From assembly GCA_033439295.1 (NCBI GenBank), contig JAVTLE010000014.1:434001-498000 (forward strand): a DNA stretch of 64,000 bases, in the 5' to 3' direction. The position numbers and the translations under genes were made by a program. Positions 1 through 12,500 of the stretch are shown piece after piece (the first letter of the stretch is position 1; each line of letters opens with the position of its first letter). This DNA comes from Deuterostichococcus epilithicus (Eukaryota; Chlorophyta; Trebouxiophyceae; Prasiolales; Stichococcaceae). Below the pieces are notes generated by a model. It worked only from the letters and a program-made list of their open reading frames with translations. It was not told the DNA's origin and did no database searches.

Positions 1-109
1 GCCGCCTGTCTGCGTCACCTGCAGCAGCCCGCTGCAAGCCCTACTCTGCAAGAAGATAGACCTTGCAAGGTCACAGGGCTGGCTTCGCCTGCTACCGCAG
101 GGCCGTGCA

Positions 110-3100
110 ATGGCCGGAGTGTTTGGCAGTGGCGGCGGCAGCGGCGGTGGTGGCGGGCGCGGCAGCCGCGCGGCGCAGAAGCGACCCGTCGGCAGCTACA
201 CCCTGCCGCAGCTGGACGGGCCACTGGACCAGGACACGGATGCGGCGCTGCCGCAGCTGTTTCCCGATCCGTCCACCTACCTCAGGTGCCCAACCATGGA
301 GCAGAATCTGTCGGATCCCTCCGCCGTCAGGATGAGTTCAACGTTACCGCTGTCATTGTCACTCATCCTTCGGCTGAGTGCGGGCCAGGTGCCGCCTGGC
401 CTGCGGGACACCACTTGGCGTGCTTGACGAGTTGGCAGAGAGGTGGGACCCTTGCTGGCACGTGGTAGAGGCACCCCAGCCCGCTTCCCACAAGCTGTCT
501 GAGGCGTTCATGTGACGCTTGCAGCCTGCGAGACGCACGAGCATACCGTGCCTGGCTGTCCTGGTCGCACAAGCCGGCCTCGATGCGGCACGTGGTGCCG
601 TCGAAGGGCCACTTCTCACTCGGCCGCACCCGCGCCTTCAGCGGGGATTTGGCCACTCACGGCGTCCTGGCTGCCATGCTGAAGGTGAGGGGCCCGGACA
701 GTGAATCAAGGACTTCTCATTGCATGATGGGCCGCAGGGGCGGGAACTGTAGCCATGCCTATCGTCCTCAATGGTCTTGCACAGGGGTAGTCTGTTCATC
801 GTTCGTCACAGATTATGTGTGCGGCCCCCATGTATGCGGCATAGGCGGTTGGAACCCTGTGCAAAACGCAGGCGCGCAGCTTCGGGCAGGAACTCATCTG
901 GTTGCGGTCCTTCAGCGAATCCGACGTCAAGATGGTGCTCAACCTGATCTTCAATCTGCGCGACGTGGGGTGAGCGCACGAAAGGTTGCGCCACCGAGCA
1001 TTCTCAGCCTCCAAAGCATGCTGTGCGATGTTCAAGTGCAGGGGAGCTTGTGGCTCCACCAGCTGCAAATCCGGCCTGTGGTTGCCTGGCTCAACGTGTG
1101 TTGATGCGCTAATGCTGGGAGGGTCGTGACGCTGTGACTTTGTGAAACTTCCCTCTGGCCCCAGGTACAACCACTGGGTGCTGTTCGTTGGCGCTCAGCC
1201 CGGCATCTGCAAGGCGCTGCTGAAGGCGCTCCCCAGCGCAGGTGAGGCAGCCCCCACATTCGTCTTTGCGACCCTGTGTAGACGCACTCATTCGTCCAAG
1301 TCTTTCCGCAGTGCTGAACCAACCCACCCCTCATGCCGGCACGATGCCAGACGGGCCGCCTCGCATCCCTCGGTGCGGCTGCTGTTGTGCTCTTGTACTT
1401 CAGCGACGATCAATTGCAGGCTGCGTGTGGGACAGCGACTGGAGGCCAGAAGCGCCCGAAATGCCAGAGGCGCTGCGGGTGCTGCCGCTGGACGCCGCGC
1501 ATGCCGCTGGCTGGTGGCAGGTGCGCCATTCTCCCTGTCCGCCCTCGCTCCTGCCTGGCATTCTGTATCTCGTTCGATGGCACGTTGAACAGGCATGTGA
1601 GTGTAGTACTAATGCAAAGCAGTGCCAGCATTCGAACGTTTGAGATGTCCCTTGTTCAGGGTCCTATGAGACGCTGGCTGGCATGAAGGCAGCCTGCAAC
1701 GGTTTCACAACCCTGAAAGTGGAACAACGATCGGTGCCCTCAAGCACATCGTCCCCGCTCGCAAGGGAAATCCAGCCCTGGTTCCGGACTCCAACCTCTT
1801 AACCGCCGCCAAGGCGCGATGTGGGCGCGCAGGTGCTGAGGGTTATGCGGCGGGGGGTCAGCGTCCTGAGCCTGGCCGGAAGCGTTCTGCTGCATGATGA
1901 CGTCTACAAGTGCGCTGAAATTGCCAGCCCTGCCTCATATCCATCGCCTCGACCCACTGCCTTGGAGCCCAGCACCTCGACGTGGCAGACATGAGTGCCG
2001 CCAGGATAATAACCTCGGCGGGCTGTCGAAGTAGACCTGCGGATGACTTGACCCTAGCAAGTCGGCGGACATGTCGTCTAGGACCGAGCTCCCTTGCAAG
2101 CACCCTTGCTTTTCGGCGTTCAACCCTACGGGTCCTCTGTTTGCCACGTCGCACAGGTACCTCAAAGCGGACCCGTGGCGCCTTGGGGCGCTGGTGTGCA
2201 TGGTCGAGGGCGAAGGCTGCAACACTGACGTCATCTACATCAATGCCGCCGCCGCGTCGCCGGGCGGGCCTACGGCTCACCTACTGTGGCAGCTGGTGGA
2301 CAGGGTGAGCCGCCCTGACACCTTGTGGGGCCATGCGCTCTGTGCCCGCTGAGCATGGCCGCGCGGCCAGCCACATGCGGCGCACTCCTGCCAACAGATC
2401 AGGGTCTTGCACCTGGTTCCAGCGTGCTCACGTGACCCGTTCGAGGTTGGAAAGCGCAAGGTCAGTGGGCACGCAGCCGCTGCGCCGGTCGGAGGAGCCG
2501 GCGCACCTCCACTGCGCTGGCTAATGGCAGCGCCGTGCCCGACTGGTGGGACAGTTCTGTGCACCTCAACCGCTCATGCAGCATTCTGGCCGTCCTCCGC
2601 GCAGCCTGTGCGGTGGTCAGAGGAGCCGGTCGCATACACCGCGCTTGCTGGCGGTGGCGCCACGCCCGGCTGGTGGGAGCAGGAGCTCTTCACGGAAGCG
2701 CTGCTGTCGGCGAAAGCGGGACTGGCAGCGGCGCCGGTGCACATGCGGCAGCGCTTCCAGGGGCATTGGCACAAGGCGCGGTCTCGAGCGATGACCCTCC
2801 GGCGCTCTCCTCTGCTGAAGGGTCTGGCTTGGTGGAGTTCGCTGGCAATCGGGCATAAACAGCCCAAAACGCCTGGTCTGTTCATGCAGTCGATGCCGTT
2901 TTGAGGGGCTAGAACGGAACTGATGTCATTTGGCTATGCTCGTCTGTCCTGGTAGGATAATGGCACCGCATGAACATGTGCGCGCCTTCCACCCGATGTG
3001 GCAGAGCGTGTATGTGCAGCGGCGTAAACATGCGGTGGACTGCTGCGGCCAAGGCAGCTCCTGTGGGATTCGCGGTAGGGTCAGCCAAGGGCCGACACAG

Positions 3101-6100
3101 CTGACACGTGCCGGTGTTGGGCTGCAGTCGAGTGGCGAACTTGAATGGCAGTCGGTCCTGCGTACTTCCGCCGCGGCAGACCGGTGGCGCTTTGGCCTTG
3201 GCGAGTCATGTGCGCCCCCGCCCCCCTCCCCCACCTCCCTTTCGCCCTCCTCTTTTGGCCTCGGCCCGCTATTCTTGTCCTGCCCTCGTCAGGCACCTCC
3301 CTCCGCGGCCCGACTGTCAACAGAATCATGCTGGCACCCGACGCAATCTGCATGTGCCCAAAGGCAGGAAGCGTCTTGCTGCGGCGCGGTTGCAGACCTG
3401 CGTCCAAAGAACAGTCGGTGTCAACCGCCGTCCATGTTCTATTGAAGGCACCTTTCGTTTCGGTCTTCTTCTGTCCTCGAGCATGCGCATTCCAAGGGAC
3501 GTCTATAAATGCAGCTGCGCCTTGCCATGAGCCACGAGACATCGCAGACACGGAACCTGATGGGTCTCAAGACCTGAAATTTGAGGGGGCCGTGCCTGCT
3601 GCAGGGGAGCACCTGCGAGCGCAGCTGCGCCTGCCAGAGCGCGGTGCCAGGGGCCCACCGATCTTTAGTCGGCCGCGGGGCGCCATGTCGGCACGCCTGT
3701 GGGAGCAGCTGCAAGTGGAGGGCAGGTCAGACTTGCTGCACACCCAAATGCGTGCACATATACATCGTTCCAAAAGGCATGGTTCTCGAGTGCCTATGGC
3801 CTGTGCATCATCTCGTCCTGACACCCAAACAACCATTGCGAAACATCCACTTGCTGCATCGACCCCGCCTCTTCGACGAATCTGCACTGCGCCTGCACCT
3901 GAAGGCACATCACCCCGAGTGAGCCAGCGCATTTGCCGCACCAGCTTGTCGGAGCCAGAAATATGCTCGGAAGTGCATGCGACGGCGCTGAAGCTGGTTC
4001 ACAATCCGCTCGCAGCACGCCGCTGTGGCGAGATGGCGCGGGCGACTCTTCGCACGCGTCGCAGCAGTCGAACACCGCTCAGGAGGAGCTGCCAGAGGGG
4101 AATGACGCGCCGGAGGAAATCGCCTTGGTCAGCAACTACCTCAGCGACCCGTACCAGCATTACCTCATTGGGCCGTGGCGAGGTGCGACGCCGAGGCCAC
4201 TCCCTCGCGTGGATCTTTTTGCGCGGCTCGAGTGCAAGACCCTGTCGCCCAGCTACAGGCTTGCTCCTGGTTTGGAGGGCGTGAAGGACAGAGGTGCTGG
4301 AAAAGCTATGCATGGGTTGGACCTGCACACACCAAAGTCCATGCGCTTGAGCCGCAGCGCGGCCATACAACCGCCTCCCTGGTAGCAGGCTGGAAATTGC
4401 GCTCCATCGCCTATCGTCACCAGGCTGGGGGCGCTGTCTCAATATTGAGAATTCCATTAGCAATATGCTGCCAGTGATGTGCGCGCAGAGTATGAGTGCG
4501 GCAAGTGGTGGGGGCGGCGGCCGCCGCGTAATGCCATTACCAACCTGCTGACACTTCGGGGCGGTCCCGCAATGCGGCCTTTTGTGCTCAAAGTCCTGGG
4601 CTGGTGGCATTGGAAGGTGCGGACCAACCTGTCGGGCCTCACTCGAAGTGAGGGCGACTGCTTTCCATCTTGACTGGGTTTGGGCGTGGCTGCTGCAGGC
4701 TTGGGAACCTATCGTGTCACCTGCAGTCGGTCAAACCTGTTTACGCTGTTGCGCCGCCTTTGCAGCATGCACACTCTGGGATGGCCAACCTGGTCATCAG
4801 GCTTTGCAACCTGCTTGCATGCGCTGCTCTGCAGGTGCACGATGTGGCGGCTCAGCTCGCGGCGGGCAACCCTGGCCCCTTCGACTTCTCGCAACCGGGG
4901 GTGGCGGCGCCGCCGGTGGTGGCCTACGCCCCGGCGTTGCGGTTCGATCGGCTGTCGCGGCTGGAGCTGCGGGCAGCCGTCGTCAGCATTGCAGCGGTGA
5001 GACCACGTCGGTGACTGGTTGAGTGCCCAAACAGGGGCACCACTCGTGTGGTGCAGGAGCAAGCGCCGGGCAGCCGGACTTTCTCTCTCATTGAGGGGCA
5101 ATCGCAGGATGCAGGCTGGCGCTGCGCCGCTGTGATGCAACAGGCGACAGCGGCTTGCTGTTCCAGCACGAGTCTGCTGTGCCGTCATCAGAGGCGAGTT
5201 CGCATGGACACACTTGTGCGTTTCAGCGCGGCTGAGCAGCGCATTGCCTGCTGGTCAGCTGGACGCTGCGCTAGCCGCCTAGAACAGCAAGTCGGCTGCG
5301 CCGTTGGCAGCCGGCCCAATGTTGTGCCACTGTCCCCTGCCCGGTCTGCTGCGCCTGATGCGCAGCGCCGCTGCTGCTGCTGCCCTGGGCCTTACTCGGT
5401 ACAGCAGGGTTCCAACTGTATTCACATCCACACCGCAGTCCTGCTGCAGTTGCACCGCACATGGCACGCCTCAGCAGCCGGCTGCCGGTGTAGCTGCAGC
5501 TGGGCAGCCCTGGCAATGCCGGCAGCCACAGGAAAAGGCAGCGCTAGCCTCAGAAAGCATCCTAGCGTGCCCTGCGGCCTCCTGTGCCATGGCAAAAGAC
5601 CGCCTTCAAACAAAAAATCCTCCACCCTCGTTGTGCCTGCAGATGGCGCTGCTAAGCGGGCGGCTCCCCGTGTGGCCGCTGCTGGGCTGCGGCTCGCCGG
5701 CGCTGCTCGACCCCCCGGACGCTGCGCCGCAGACCTGCTCCGCCGGCGCACTCGAGTGTGGCCGCTGCTGGCAGGGCGCGCGCATGGGCGCACAGCTGAT
5801 GACGGTACCGGTCGTGGACGAATGGCACCCTGCGGAGGCACTGTCGTGCCACGCCTGGGGCGAGGACCACTGCCCCTCTCAGGTAGGTTTAGAGTTTGGG
5901 TGTGCTGCGCAAGCGCAAGCGCACAAACTGAGGCACCATCCCTTCCTGCCAGAGCTTCTCTGGAGGCTGAATGATGTTGGCCGGGCGCATGGTCGCCCCA
6001 CTTGATGCTGAGGAGTGCAGTGCCCGAAGAACAACTGGATTGCAGTGCCCCATTGATCAGCAGGTATCACAAGCCAACCCCCTGCCCGCAGGGAGTGAAG

Positions 6101-6806
6101 TACCCGGACTTCAAAGCGATGCTGCAGCACTGGGGCGCCGACGCCAGCGCGGGCCAGGCGGCGGCCCATAACACGCTGTGGCACCACGCGGCCCTCGGCA
6201 GCGCAGCCTCCAAGCACGGCGTGTCGGATGCGCTGGCGTGGTTCCACCACAGGGTGGAGCCCACCCAGGAGCAGGCGCAGGCACTGCTGGCGGAGCACGA
6301 GGGGAAGCAGGTGCGACGGCTGGCGCATGAGTGAAACCGTCTGTGGCAGACCTTCTTTCTGTGGACCTTTAGGCTGCTGTCACTGATCATGCAGCAGAAG
6401 CCAGTGGGGGGTTTGGCAGGTGTGCTGAGAGCTGCACAGGTCATGGCTGCAGGGTTGAGGGAATGCGGGGTACCACTGCTGCTTGCTTGCACTGCCGCAA
6501 GCAGAGCTTGGGTGGCCTGGCGCATTCCGAAAGGAGTGGCCTCTGCCCCTACCGCCCCATGTCACCTCGACAAGCTGGTCCTGAAGCCCACGCTCAACCC
6601 CCCCACTTTGAGTAGCTGGTATACTTGCCTTGAAGAGAAGTTCTGTTTGCCAGGTGGTGTACCTGGGCATGGTGCCGGTGCTGGCAGACGCCCGCTCTGG
6701 ACTGCGAGGCCAGCTCACGGAGTTTTTCGAGAGCTGCCTCGGCCAGCTGTACTTCGGCGGCGACAGGGCCGCCTTCGAGGAGCTCCTGCCGCCGCCGCCG
6801 CAGTGA
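110..6806 (+). CDS. putative nucleotide-diphospho-sugar transferase (GT77-like), multi-exon
   Basis: Spliced gene, probably a Golgi glycosyltransferase of the Nucleotid_trans (PF03407/GT77) type found in plant and algal cell-wall synthesis. Recognisable exons: 110-283 (Gly-rich start, then SYTLPQLDGPLDQDTD); about 583-686; about 880-970 (LIWLRSFSESDVKMVLNLIF); 1165-1241 (YNHWVLFVGAQPGICKALLK); about 1410-1520 (VWDSDWRPE); about 1815-1910 (VMRRGVSVLSLAGSVLLHDD); 2158-2304, which joins as VYK|YLKADPW and runs to CNTDVIYINAAAASPGGPTA and LVDR; 2605-2800 (RWSEEPVAYTALAGG). Later exons include 5642-5881 (MALLSGRLPVWPLLGCGSPA), about 6092-6310 and about 6652-6806 (VVYLGMVPVLADARSGLRGQ), ending at TGA 6804-6806. 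The chosen start is the first ATG of the Gly-rich exon. A good acceptor just upstream of it means a 5' exon could lie outside the window. The fold is recalled from family pattern, not searched. The part from 3100 to 5000 is poorly resolved, and a second gene there cannot be excluded. Confidence 0.55.
2474..2677. repeat. tandem exon ghost in the glycosyltransferase gene
   Basis: Positions 2474-2550 are a decayed copy of 2602-2677, offset 128 bp. Both begin with an AG acceptor, continue with codons for an R-S-E-E-P or W-S-E-E-P motif, and end at a shared TGGTGGG core. The downstream copy stays open and fits the gene. The upstream copy hits a TAA after about 15 codons in the same phase. Confidence 0.8.
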
Positions 6807-7584
6807 CCCTGCTGGAGAGCTGCAAAAACACCACCGCTGCTGTCGAAGCAACAGGCACGCCGTGAGGCGTGCGGGGCAAGCCTGGGGGCAGCAGGCGGCG
6901 GCTGCTGAGGCACACAGCAGGAGGAGGGTGTCGCCATCATGCAATGCTTTGGTTGATTGGCGGCATATGCAGTTACAGAAATAAACCTTGACATGCACGA
7001 AACATGAACGAAAGGGGTACATCAGCATTTGCTTTCGGGAGAACAGAAAGCTAGGTAGTACTGGCACTTATAAACTAGCGACAGGCTTGCTACGCTGCCG
7101 AAGCAGCGCCGCCAGTGCAGAGCATGTCTCTGGCGGCGTGTCTGTCGGGCAGGTACTCATGGATTGAATTTCGGCTTTCTGCCACCGCTTGGACGTACAG
7201 CATGTCCGAGCTGCACGCATCTCGTGTGCAGCGAACTGGGTGACATCCGGAGCATCGGTCAAACTGTCAGTCCTGCTTGCTGTACAGCTGCAGTGTGCAG
7301 CTTCTGTAAAGCCCACCCTGCAGCATAATGCCCGCCAATGAATCCCTTCGAAGCGAAGCCAGCGCAGCCATGGCACATGGCCGCAAACGAGCGCAAGTCT
7401 CAACAATTGAACATTCAAGATTGTCAGAGGCCTGAACAGCGGTGGCAAGTCGACGAACTGCGCTGCGAGCGGCCTACATTTGACCCAGCAGCCACAGGCA
7501 TCAAGTTAGCTCGAAACTGTCCGAGAGCAGCAGCTGAGCCTTTTACAGCTTGGCCGCTGCTGAGGCGGCCGGCAGCGTGCCGGC
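6807..7584. other. intergenic: 3' end of glycosyltransferase and eRF1 promoter
   Basis: No convincing coding region. A TGTAA, the usual green-algal polyadenylation signal, occurs near 7305. The last few hundred bases should hold the eRF1 promoter and 5' UTR, but I see no clear TATA box or operator. Confidence 0.4.
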
Positions 7585-10500
7585 ATGGCCGACAAGCACG
7601 GAGACGCTGACGATGGTGACAAGCAGATTGAGCTGTGGAAGGTCAAGCGGGTGAGCACGGTGCACAGTGGATGCACAGTACAACATGCTTTCGATCAGCA
7701 ATCCACGACAAATGTCTGTATGCTGTGACACCTTCACATGCATCAAAGCATACTTGACAGGGGTGCCGGCATAGAATGCCAGTGTCTTTCTGGGTGCGAC
7801 CTCCAGAGCGCAGCTGCGCAGAGTCATGCGCGAGTGGAGGAGCACAGCTCTGCATCGACATACAATGCCTGTCCCAAATGCAGCTCATCAAGGGCCTGGA
7901 GGCCTCCCGCGGAAACGGCACGTCCATGATCAGCCTGATCATGCCGCCCAAGGATCAGGTGGGGCGGGGCCGAAGTAGCCTGCTGACGCAGCTTCGCACA
8001 GCACTGCCTGTGGCCGATGCTCAGGTGTAACGGCAGGTCACATGCCTCTGAAGACCTGCTCGTGTCTCAGGTGTCGCGGGTGCAGAAGATGCTGGCAGAC
8101 GAGTTTGGCACGGCGTCCAACATCAAGAGCCGCGTCAACAGGCAGTCGGTGCTGGGCGCCATCACCTCGTGTCAGCAGCGGCTGAAGCTGTACAACCGGG
8201 TGCGGAAGCGCAAAGGACTAAAGGTCTGCATGCACACCCCATGACGTGCACAGGGGCTCTGTGGCCAGCAGACTGTTATGCTGCGGGGGCGGCTGCACGT
8301 GCGCTGCGGTATGGTGCCCCACTGTCCAGAAGGCATTCGCAACAACGTGTGGCTTCTGCCTCCAAGATTGCCCAATGCCGCCATCCTGTCGAGAGCAGCA
8401 GCCGGCAGTGGCCGCTGATGGCAGCGATTGCTACCTTGCCCTTCCCTCAGGATGGCGCCAGCAGGACGCCCCTCCCCCCCGGTGGCGCCGCTCTGTCAGT
8501 AGGAGTAGCGAGGCTGTTTCTTCTGCTGCCAAGGAGCATGGGCACGGCATGGCTCGTCGCGCAGCGCTGCTGAGCGGAAACCGCAGCTTTGAGCCTTCAT
8601 AGCGTTCACCGCTCTTTTGCAGCCTTGCTGCAAGAGGCGCCTGTGGAGGCGCTGTGCCGCCAGCGACTTGACAGCACGCGGGGGGTCGTGTGCTGTGTTC
8701 GCTTGCAGGCGCTGCTGACTCAGCTGGTCGGACGGGGTCATGGAGCACACGCGTGGAGCAGCAAGTCGATGTTAATTCCCTCTATGGAGGGGCCGCCAAA
8801 TGGGCAGGTCGTATGCACGGGCACCATCCTGACGGAGGAGGGCAGAGAGGACACCGCTGCCGTGACGGCATCTCAGCACAGCCCTACACCTGTCACACCC
8901 GCCCGGTGGGCAGGTCATACACACAGTCACTGTCTCGACGCAGGAGGGCAGGCTGCGCAAGCCCACTGACGCGTCAAACATCACGGTTTCGACTTGTTCT
9001 GCGCAGCAGGTGCCACCCAACGGGCTGGAACTGGTGACCTACACGGGCTACATTGCGACGGAGAAGGCAAGGCGCACAAGGTCAAAAACGTATTGACATA
9101 GCATCTCACCTGAACTGCGCCATTTCCACCGTCTTTCAGGTGCCGCCCAACGGCTTGGTCATCTACACGGGCACCATCCTCACAGATGAGGGCAAGGAGC
9201 GCAAGGTCAACATCGACTTCGAGCCCTTCAAGCCCATCAACACCAGCCTGTACCTGTGCGACAACAAGTTCCACACAGAGGCGCTGTCCGAGCTCCTGGA
9301 GTCTGACTCCAAGTGAGGCTTGACCTGGAGTGATCATTTGAGCGTATTTCCTGTGCCCGTGTGGCAGCAGGGGCAGCATGGAGGCTTTGTCAGAAATGGA
9401 GCCTGTCGGAGTCCCGATCTTGAATGAATTTTGGTCCGAGACTTGAGGTTCAGTGCAACATATCGATGCCAACGGCGCTCTCAAACCACAGCCTGCGAGT
9501 GTATGTGACACAGAACCTGTGCAAATAGGCGCCTTTACAACCTTTACTCTGGTGTCAAGCCCGGAGCTTGCGCGGAAGTGCGCAGGCCGCGCGTGCTCTG
9601 TGCCCCCGACGCTTTCCCGGCAGTGCGCCAGCCGTGTTTCCTCCTGTGTGTCTCAGCAGGCTGCTGTCTGATCTATACTCGCAGGTATGGATTCGTGATC
9701 ATGGACGGCAACGGCAGCCTGTTTGGCACAGTGTCCGGCAACACGCGGGAGGTGCTGGGCAAGTTCAGCGTGGAGCTTCCCAAGAAGCACGGGCGCGGCG
9801 GGCAGTCGGCGCTGCGATTCGCGCGGCTGCGCATGGAGAAGCGGCACAACTATGTGCGCAAGGTGAGGAATTGCGATGGAGAGTGATGCTGGTCATGGTC
9901 ATGGGAGAACGGCATTGGATCTGGCGCCCGGCGGGTTTTGAGCGGAATTTGAGCGGAGCGGCGCTGGGTATACAGCAGGATGGCGCGTGCCCGCCGGCGG
10001 ACCGCTGCACGCCGATGCAGCAGCATAGCCCAATGGGTTGGGGGACGTTGCAGCAGTCTTGAAGCTGCTGCCTCGACAGATCCCGTGCCGAGAGCTGTCC
10101 GGCAAGCAACCTGCACCACTGACTTGGGTGGCGGGAAATGGGCAGGAAAACCGTGACGAAACCAACTCCGCCGATGGCCTGGCCGCAACCCTGATTCGCT
10201 ACACTGCGCCGTCTCCCAGGTGGCGGAGCAAACGACGCAGTACTTCATCACCAACGACCGGCCGAACGTGGCGGGGCTGGTGCTGGCCGGCTCGGCGGAC
10301 TTTAAAACGGAGCTCGCCGGCTCCGACATGTTCGACCAGCGGCTCAAGGCCATCGTCCTGCTCACCGTTGACGTCTCGTACGGTGCGGCGGTTGCACCTG
10401 CTTCCAGCTTCCGCTATGGGCTGGTGTGCGTGCCTCCAGGGGCTTGCTCGCCTGAGGTCTGTGAGGTAGTATAGCAGCCTGCAAGCTTGGAGGGGTGCTT

Positions 10501-12500
10501 GGCGGCAAGAGAGGCAGCGTTCAGAAAGCCTGTTGAAGCAGTTGCCTCCTGAAGCGACATTGGCGCCGCACTGCAGGCGGCGAGAACGGCTTCAACCAGG
10601 CCATCGAGCTGTCAGCAGCCGCTCTGGCCAACGTCAAGTTTGTTCAGGTGAGCTGCTTGGCCTGTAGTATCATCTTTGGTGGCGAGCACTGTGTGCCCTG
10701 TGCACACTGCATCCCAACAAGGCTGACGACCGTGCACATGCTACCATGTCGGACAGCGCCAGCCACATGCGACCGACATCTTCGCAGCTTTGCCTGTTGG
10801 CCAGGACAGCCGCTGGGAACTGCACAGCCGCTGGGAACTGCACAGTCTGCTTCACGCAAGCCGGTTGCAAGGCTTTGAGACGCATCCCGACCTTGGGCGG
10901 ACCGCTGCAGACGCACTTGCGCTCCGCTCGACCGACCGCAAACCTCCCGCTTGCGACCCACCCGCGCAGGAGAAGCGCCTCATCAGCAAGTTCTTCGACG
11001 AGATCAGCCAGGACAGCGGCAAGCACACCAGCGGCGTCAAGGACACGCTGGCTTGCTTGGAGATGGGCGCCGTGGAGACCCTCATTGTGTGGGAGAACCT
11101 GGACATCCAGCGGCTGGAGGTCCGCAACCCGTCCACAGGTGGGTTGTACTCACTCGTAATCACCTTCTAAAGACATAGTCGCGAGCTCGGGCACGTCCCT
11201 GCCGCCCGGTGCGCCCCCGACAGCACCATCGTGTGTGGGAGGCTCTCAACGTGCATTTGAGAGCCCCGATATCCAATGGCTGGAGGTCCGCACCCCGTCA
11301 ATGGGTGCGCGGCTGTTTGTATCCCCGCGCCGGTCAAGGAGAATCGTGCAGCTGGCAAAGGAACGAGATTGATGCAGTGCGATATGCAGAAATGCTGAGC
11401 AGGGCAGCAGCACGCCATGTGTGGCGCTGTCTGTGCGAGAGAACGGAGCGCATTGCGCAGAGTTAGATGCGATATACCTGCGATGTCTCGCTCACGATGC
11501 TATCGTTCCCTGCCGCCATGCGGGCAGGACGCCATCGTGTTACCAGCTGACGCCAAAGCAGCCCTGCATTGCGGCGCTATCGAGGAGTGTGCGGCACTCA
11601 ACCTAATGTCCATGCCTGAGCCATCGTCGACCATTCCCCACCCGCAGGGCAGGACGACATCGTGCTGCACCTGACGCCGGAGCAGGCGACAAACGACGAG
11701 TTCTTCCGCGACAAGGAGACTGGCGCCGAGCTGGAGGTCACCGACAAGAAGCCGCTGCTCGAGTGGATGGCGGAGAATTACAAGAAGGTGGGAACTTCTT
11801 CTGCTAGTACCTCCGTAGACCAATGTAGTTGTAGACAGATGAACTGGGCAACTCGCACGAGTTTGCTTGTCAGGTGCGTATGTCTCGGGTGTCCGGCAGC
11901 GCAGCCGCAGCAGGCATCCTGGTGATGGCCTTTGGGCGCTGTGCCGGCTTGCTGGAACCTCAGAACTTGGGCACGGTCGCTCAAGCGTCAGAAAGAGATG
12001 TGGTAGGCATGGCGGGAGGGTGCTGCAAGTGCTGCAGGCCTGGCTGGCGTGGCCATACCCCGCAGCACTGATGTCACTGGGATCGGGCACGTTCGAAGTA
12101 TCAAGGGATGCAATGTCGCTGTCTGGCTGATACCATGCTCTGCTCTGCACTGCAGTTTGGTTGCCAGCTGGAGTTCGTGACCAACAAGTCGCAAGAGGGC
12201 TCGCAATTCTGCCGCGGCTTCGGCGGCATCGGCGGCATCCTGCGCTACAGCGTGGACACCACCCTGAACGAGGTGCGCCCTCCGTGTGCCGCCTGGCAGC
12301 CCCGTGCATGTATGTGAGACGCGAATGGCGCGGTTGTTGCTAGCGGTTCTCTTGGGCAGTGGCGCCGGCTGTCAAGAGAGAAAGTCCCCACCCGGCTCAT
12401 TTCATACTTGTGGATGCGCGCTATCGATGTCACATTTGCCGTGGTGCAGGTGGACGAAGACCTAGACAACATTTCATGGGCGTCGGACAGCGACATCTGA
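7585..12500 (+). CDS. eRF1: eukaryotic peptide chain release factor subunit 1 (eRF1)
   Basis: Cytosolic class-1 release factor that reads all three stop codons and triggers peptidyl-tRNA hydrolysis with eRF3. Eleven exons: 7585-7650, 7884-7958, 8071-8199, 9140-9312, 9685-9862, 10220-10382, 10577-10647, 10970-11138, 11648-11787, 12156-12272, 12450-12500. All introns are GT-AG and all phases agree. They give 443 aa, against 437 in human. The N domain has the stop-codon-reading TASNIKS motif (exon 3) and the YLCDNKF motif (YxCxxxF, exon 4). The M domain has the catalytic [20 protein letters not shown] block (exon 5). The C domain has [17 protein letters not shown] and [20 protein letters not shown], which form the eRF3-binding part. 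The acidic tail ends ..SWASDSDI. The intact NIKS and YxCxxxF motifs fit a standard genetic code. Introns 3 and 8 contain ghost copies of neighbouring exons. Confidence 0.97.
8789..9217. repeat. three successive ghosts of eRF1 exon 4 in intron 3
   Basis: The start of exon 4 (9140-9217; [20 protein letters not shown]) has three decayed copies in the 940-bp intron before it. Copy 8789-8852 reads [20 protein letters not shown]. Copy 8895-8962 reads [21 protein letters not shown]. Copy 9007-9089 has an AG acceptor and reads [18 protein letters not shown], then shifts frame by one base and stops. Spacing is about 105-130 bp. Confidence 0.9.
10806..10845. repeat. 18-bp perfect tandem duplication in eRF1 intron 7
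   Basis: The unit ACAGCCGCTGGGAACTGC occurs twice head to tail (10806-10823 and 10824-10841), followed by ACAG. It is a short, recent intronic duplication. Confidence 0.95.
11084..11310. repeat. ghost of the 3' part of eRF1 exon 8
   Basis: The end of exon 8 with its donor (11084-11143) recurs in decayed form downstream at about 11228-11310. The shared core is ATCCA followed by GGCTGGAGGTCCGCA and CCCCGTC. The copy has an internal insertion and a stop. Unlike the exon 4 ghosts, this one lies downstream of its parent and carries the donor side. Confidence 0.8.
11521..11694. repeat. ghost of the start of eRF1 exon 9
   Basis: 11521-11563 copies the start of exon 9 at 11646-11694. The shared core is GGGCAGGACG, C, ATCGTG followed by CTGACGCC and AGCAG. 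A weaker third copy may begin near 11491. Confidence 0.75.

Noticed and set aside
3145-4284. 379-codon frame on the + strand
   Set aside because: Only part fits the glycosyltransferase. The frame crosses likely introns and is rich in Arg/Ser/Cys, typical of out-of-frame GC-rich sequence.
8789-9089. Exon 4 ghosts of eRF1 as mutually exclusive alternative exons
   Set aside because: They carry frameshifts, stops and substitutions at invariant eRF1 positions, and two lack a proper acceptor.
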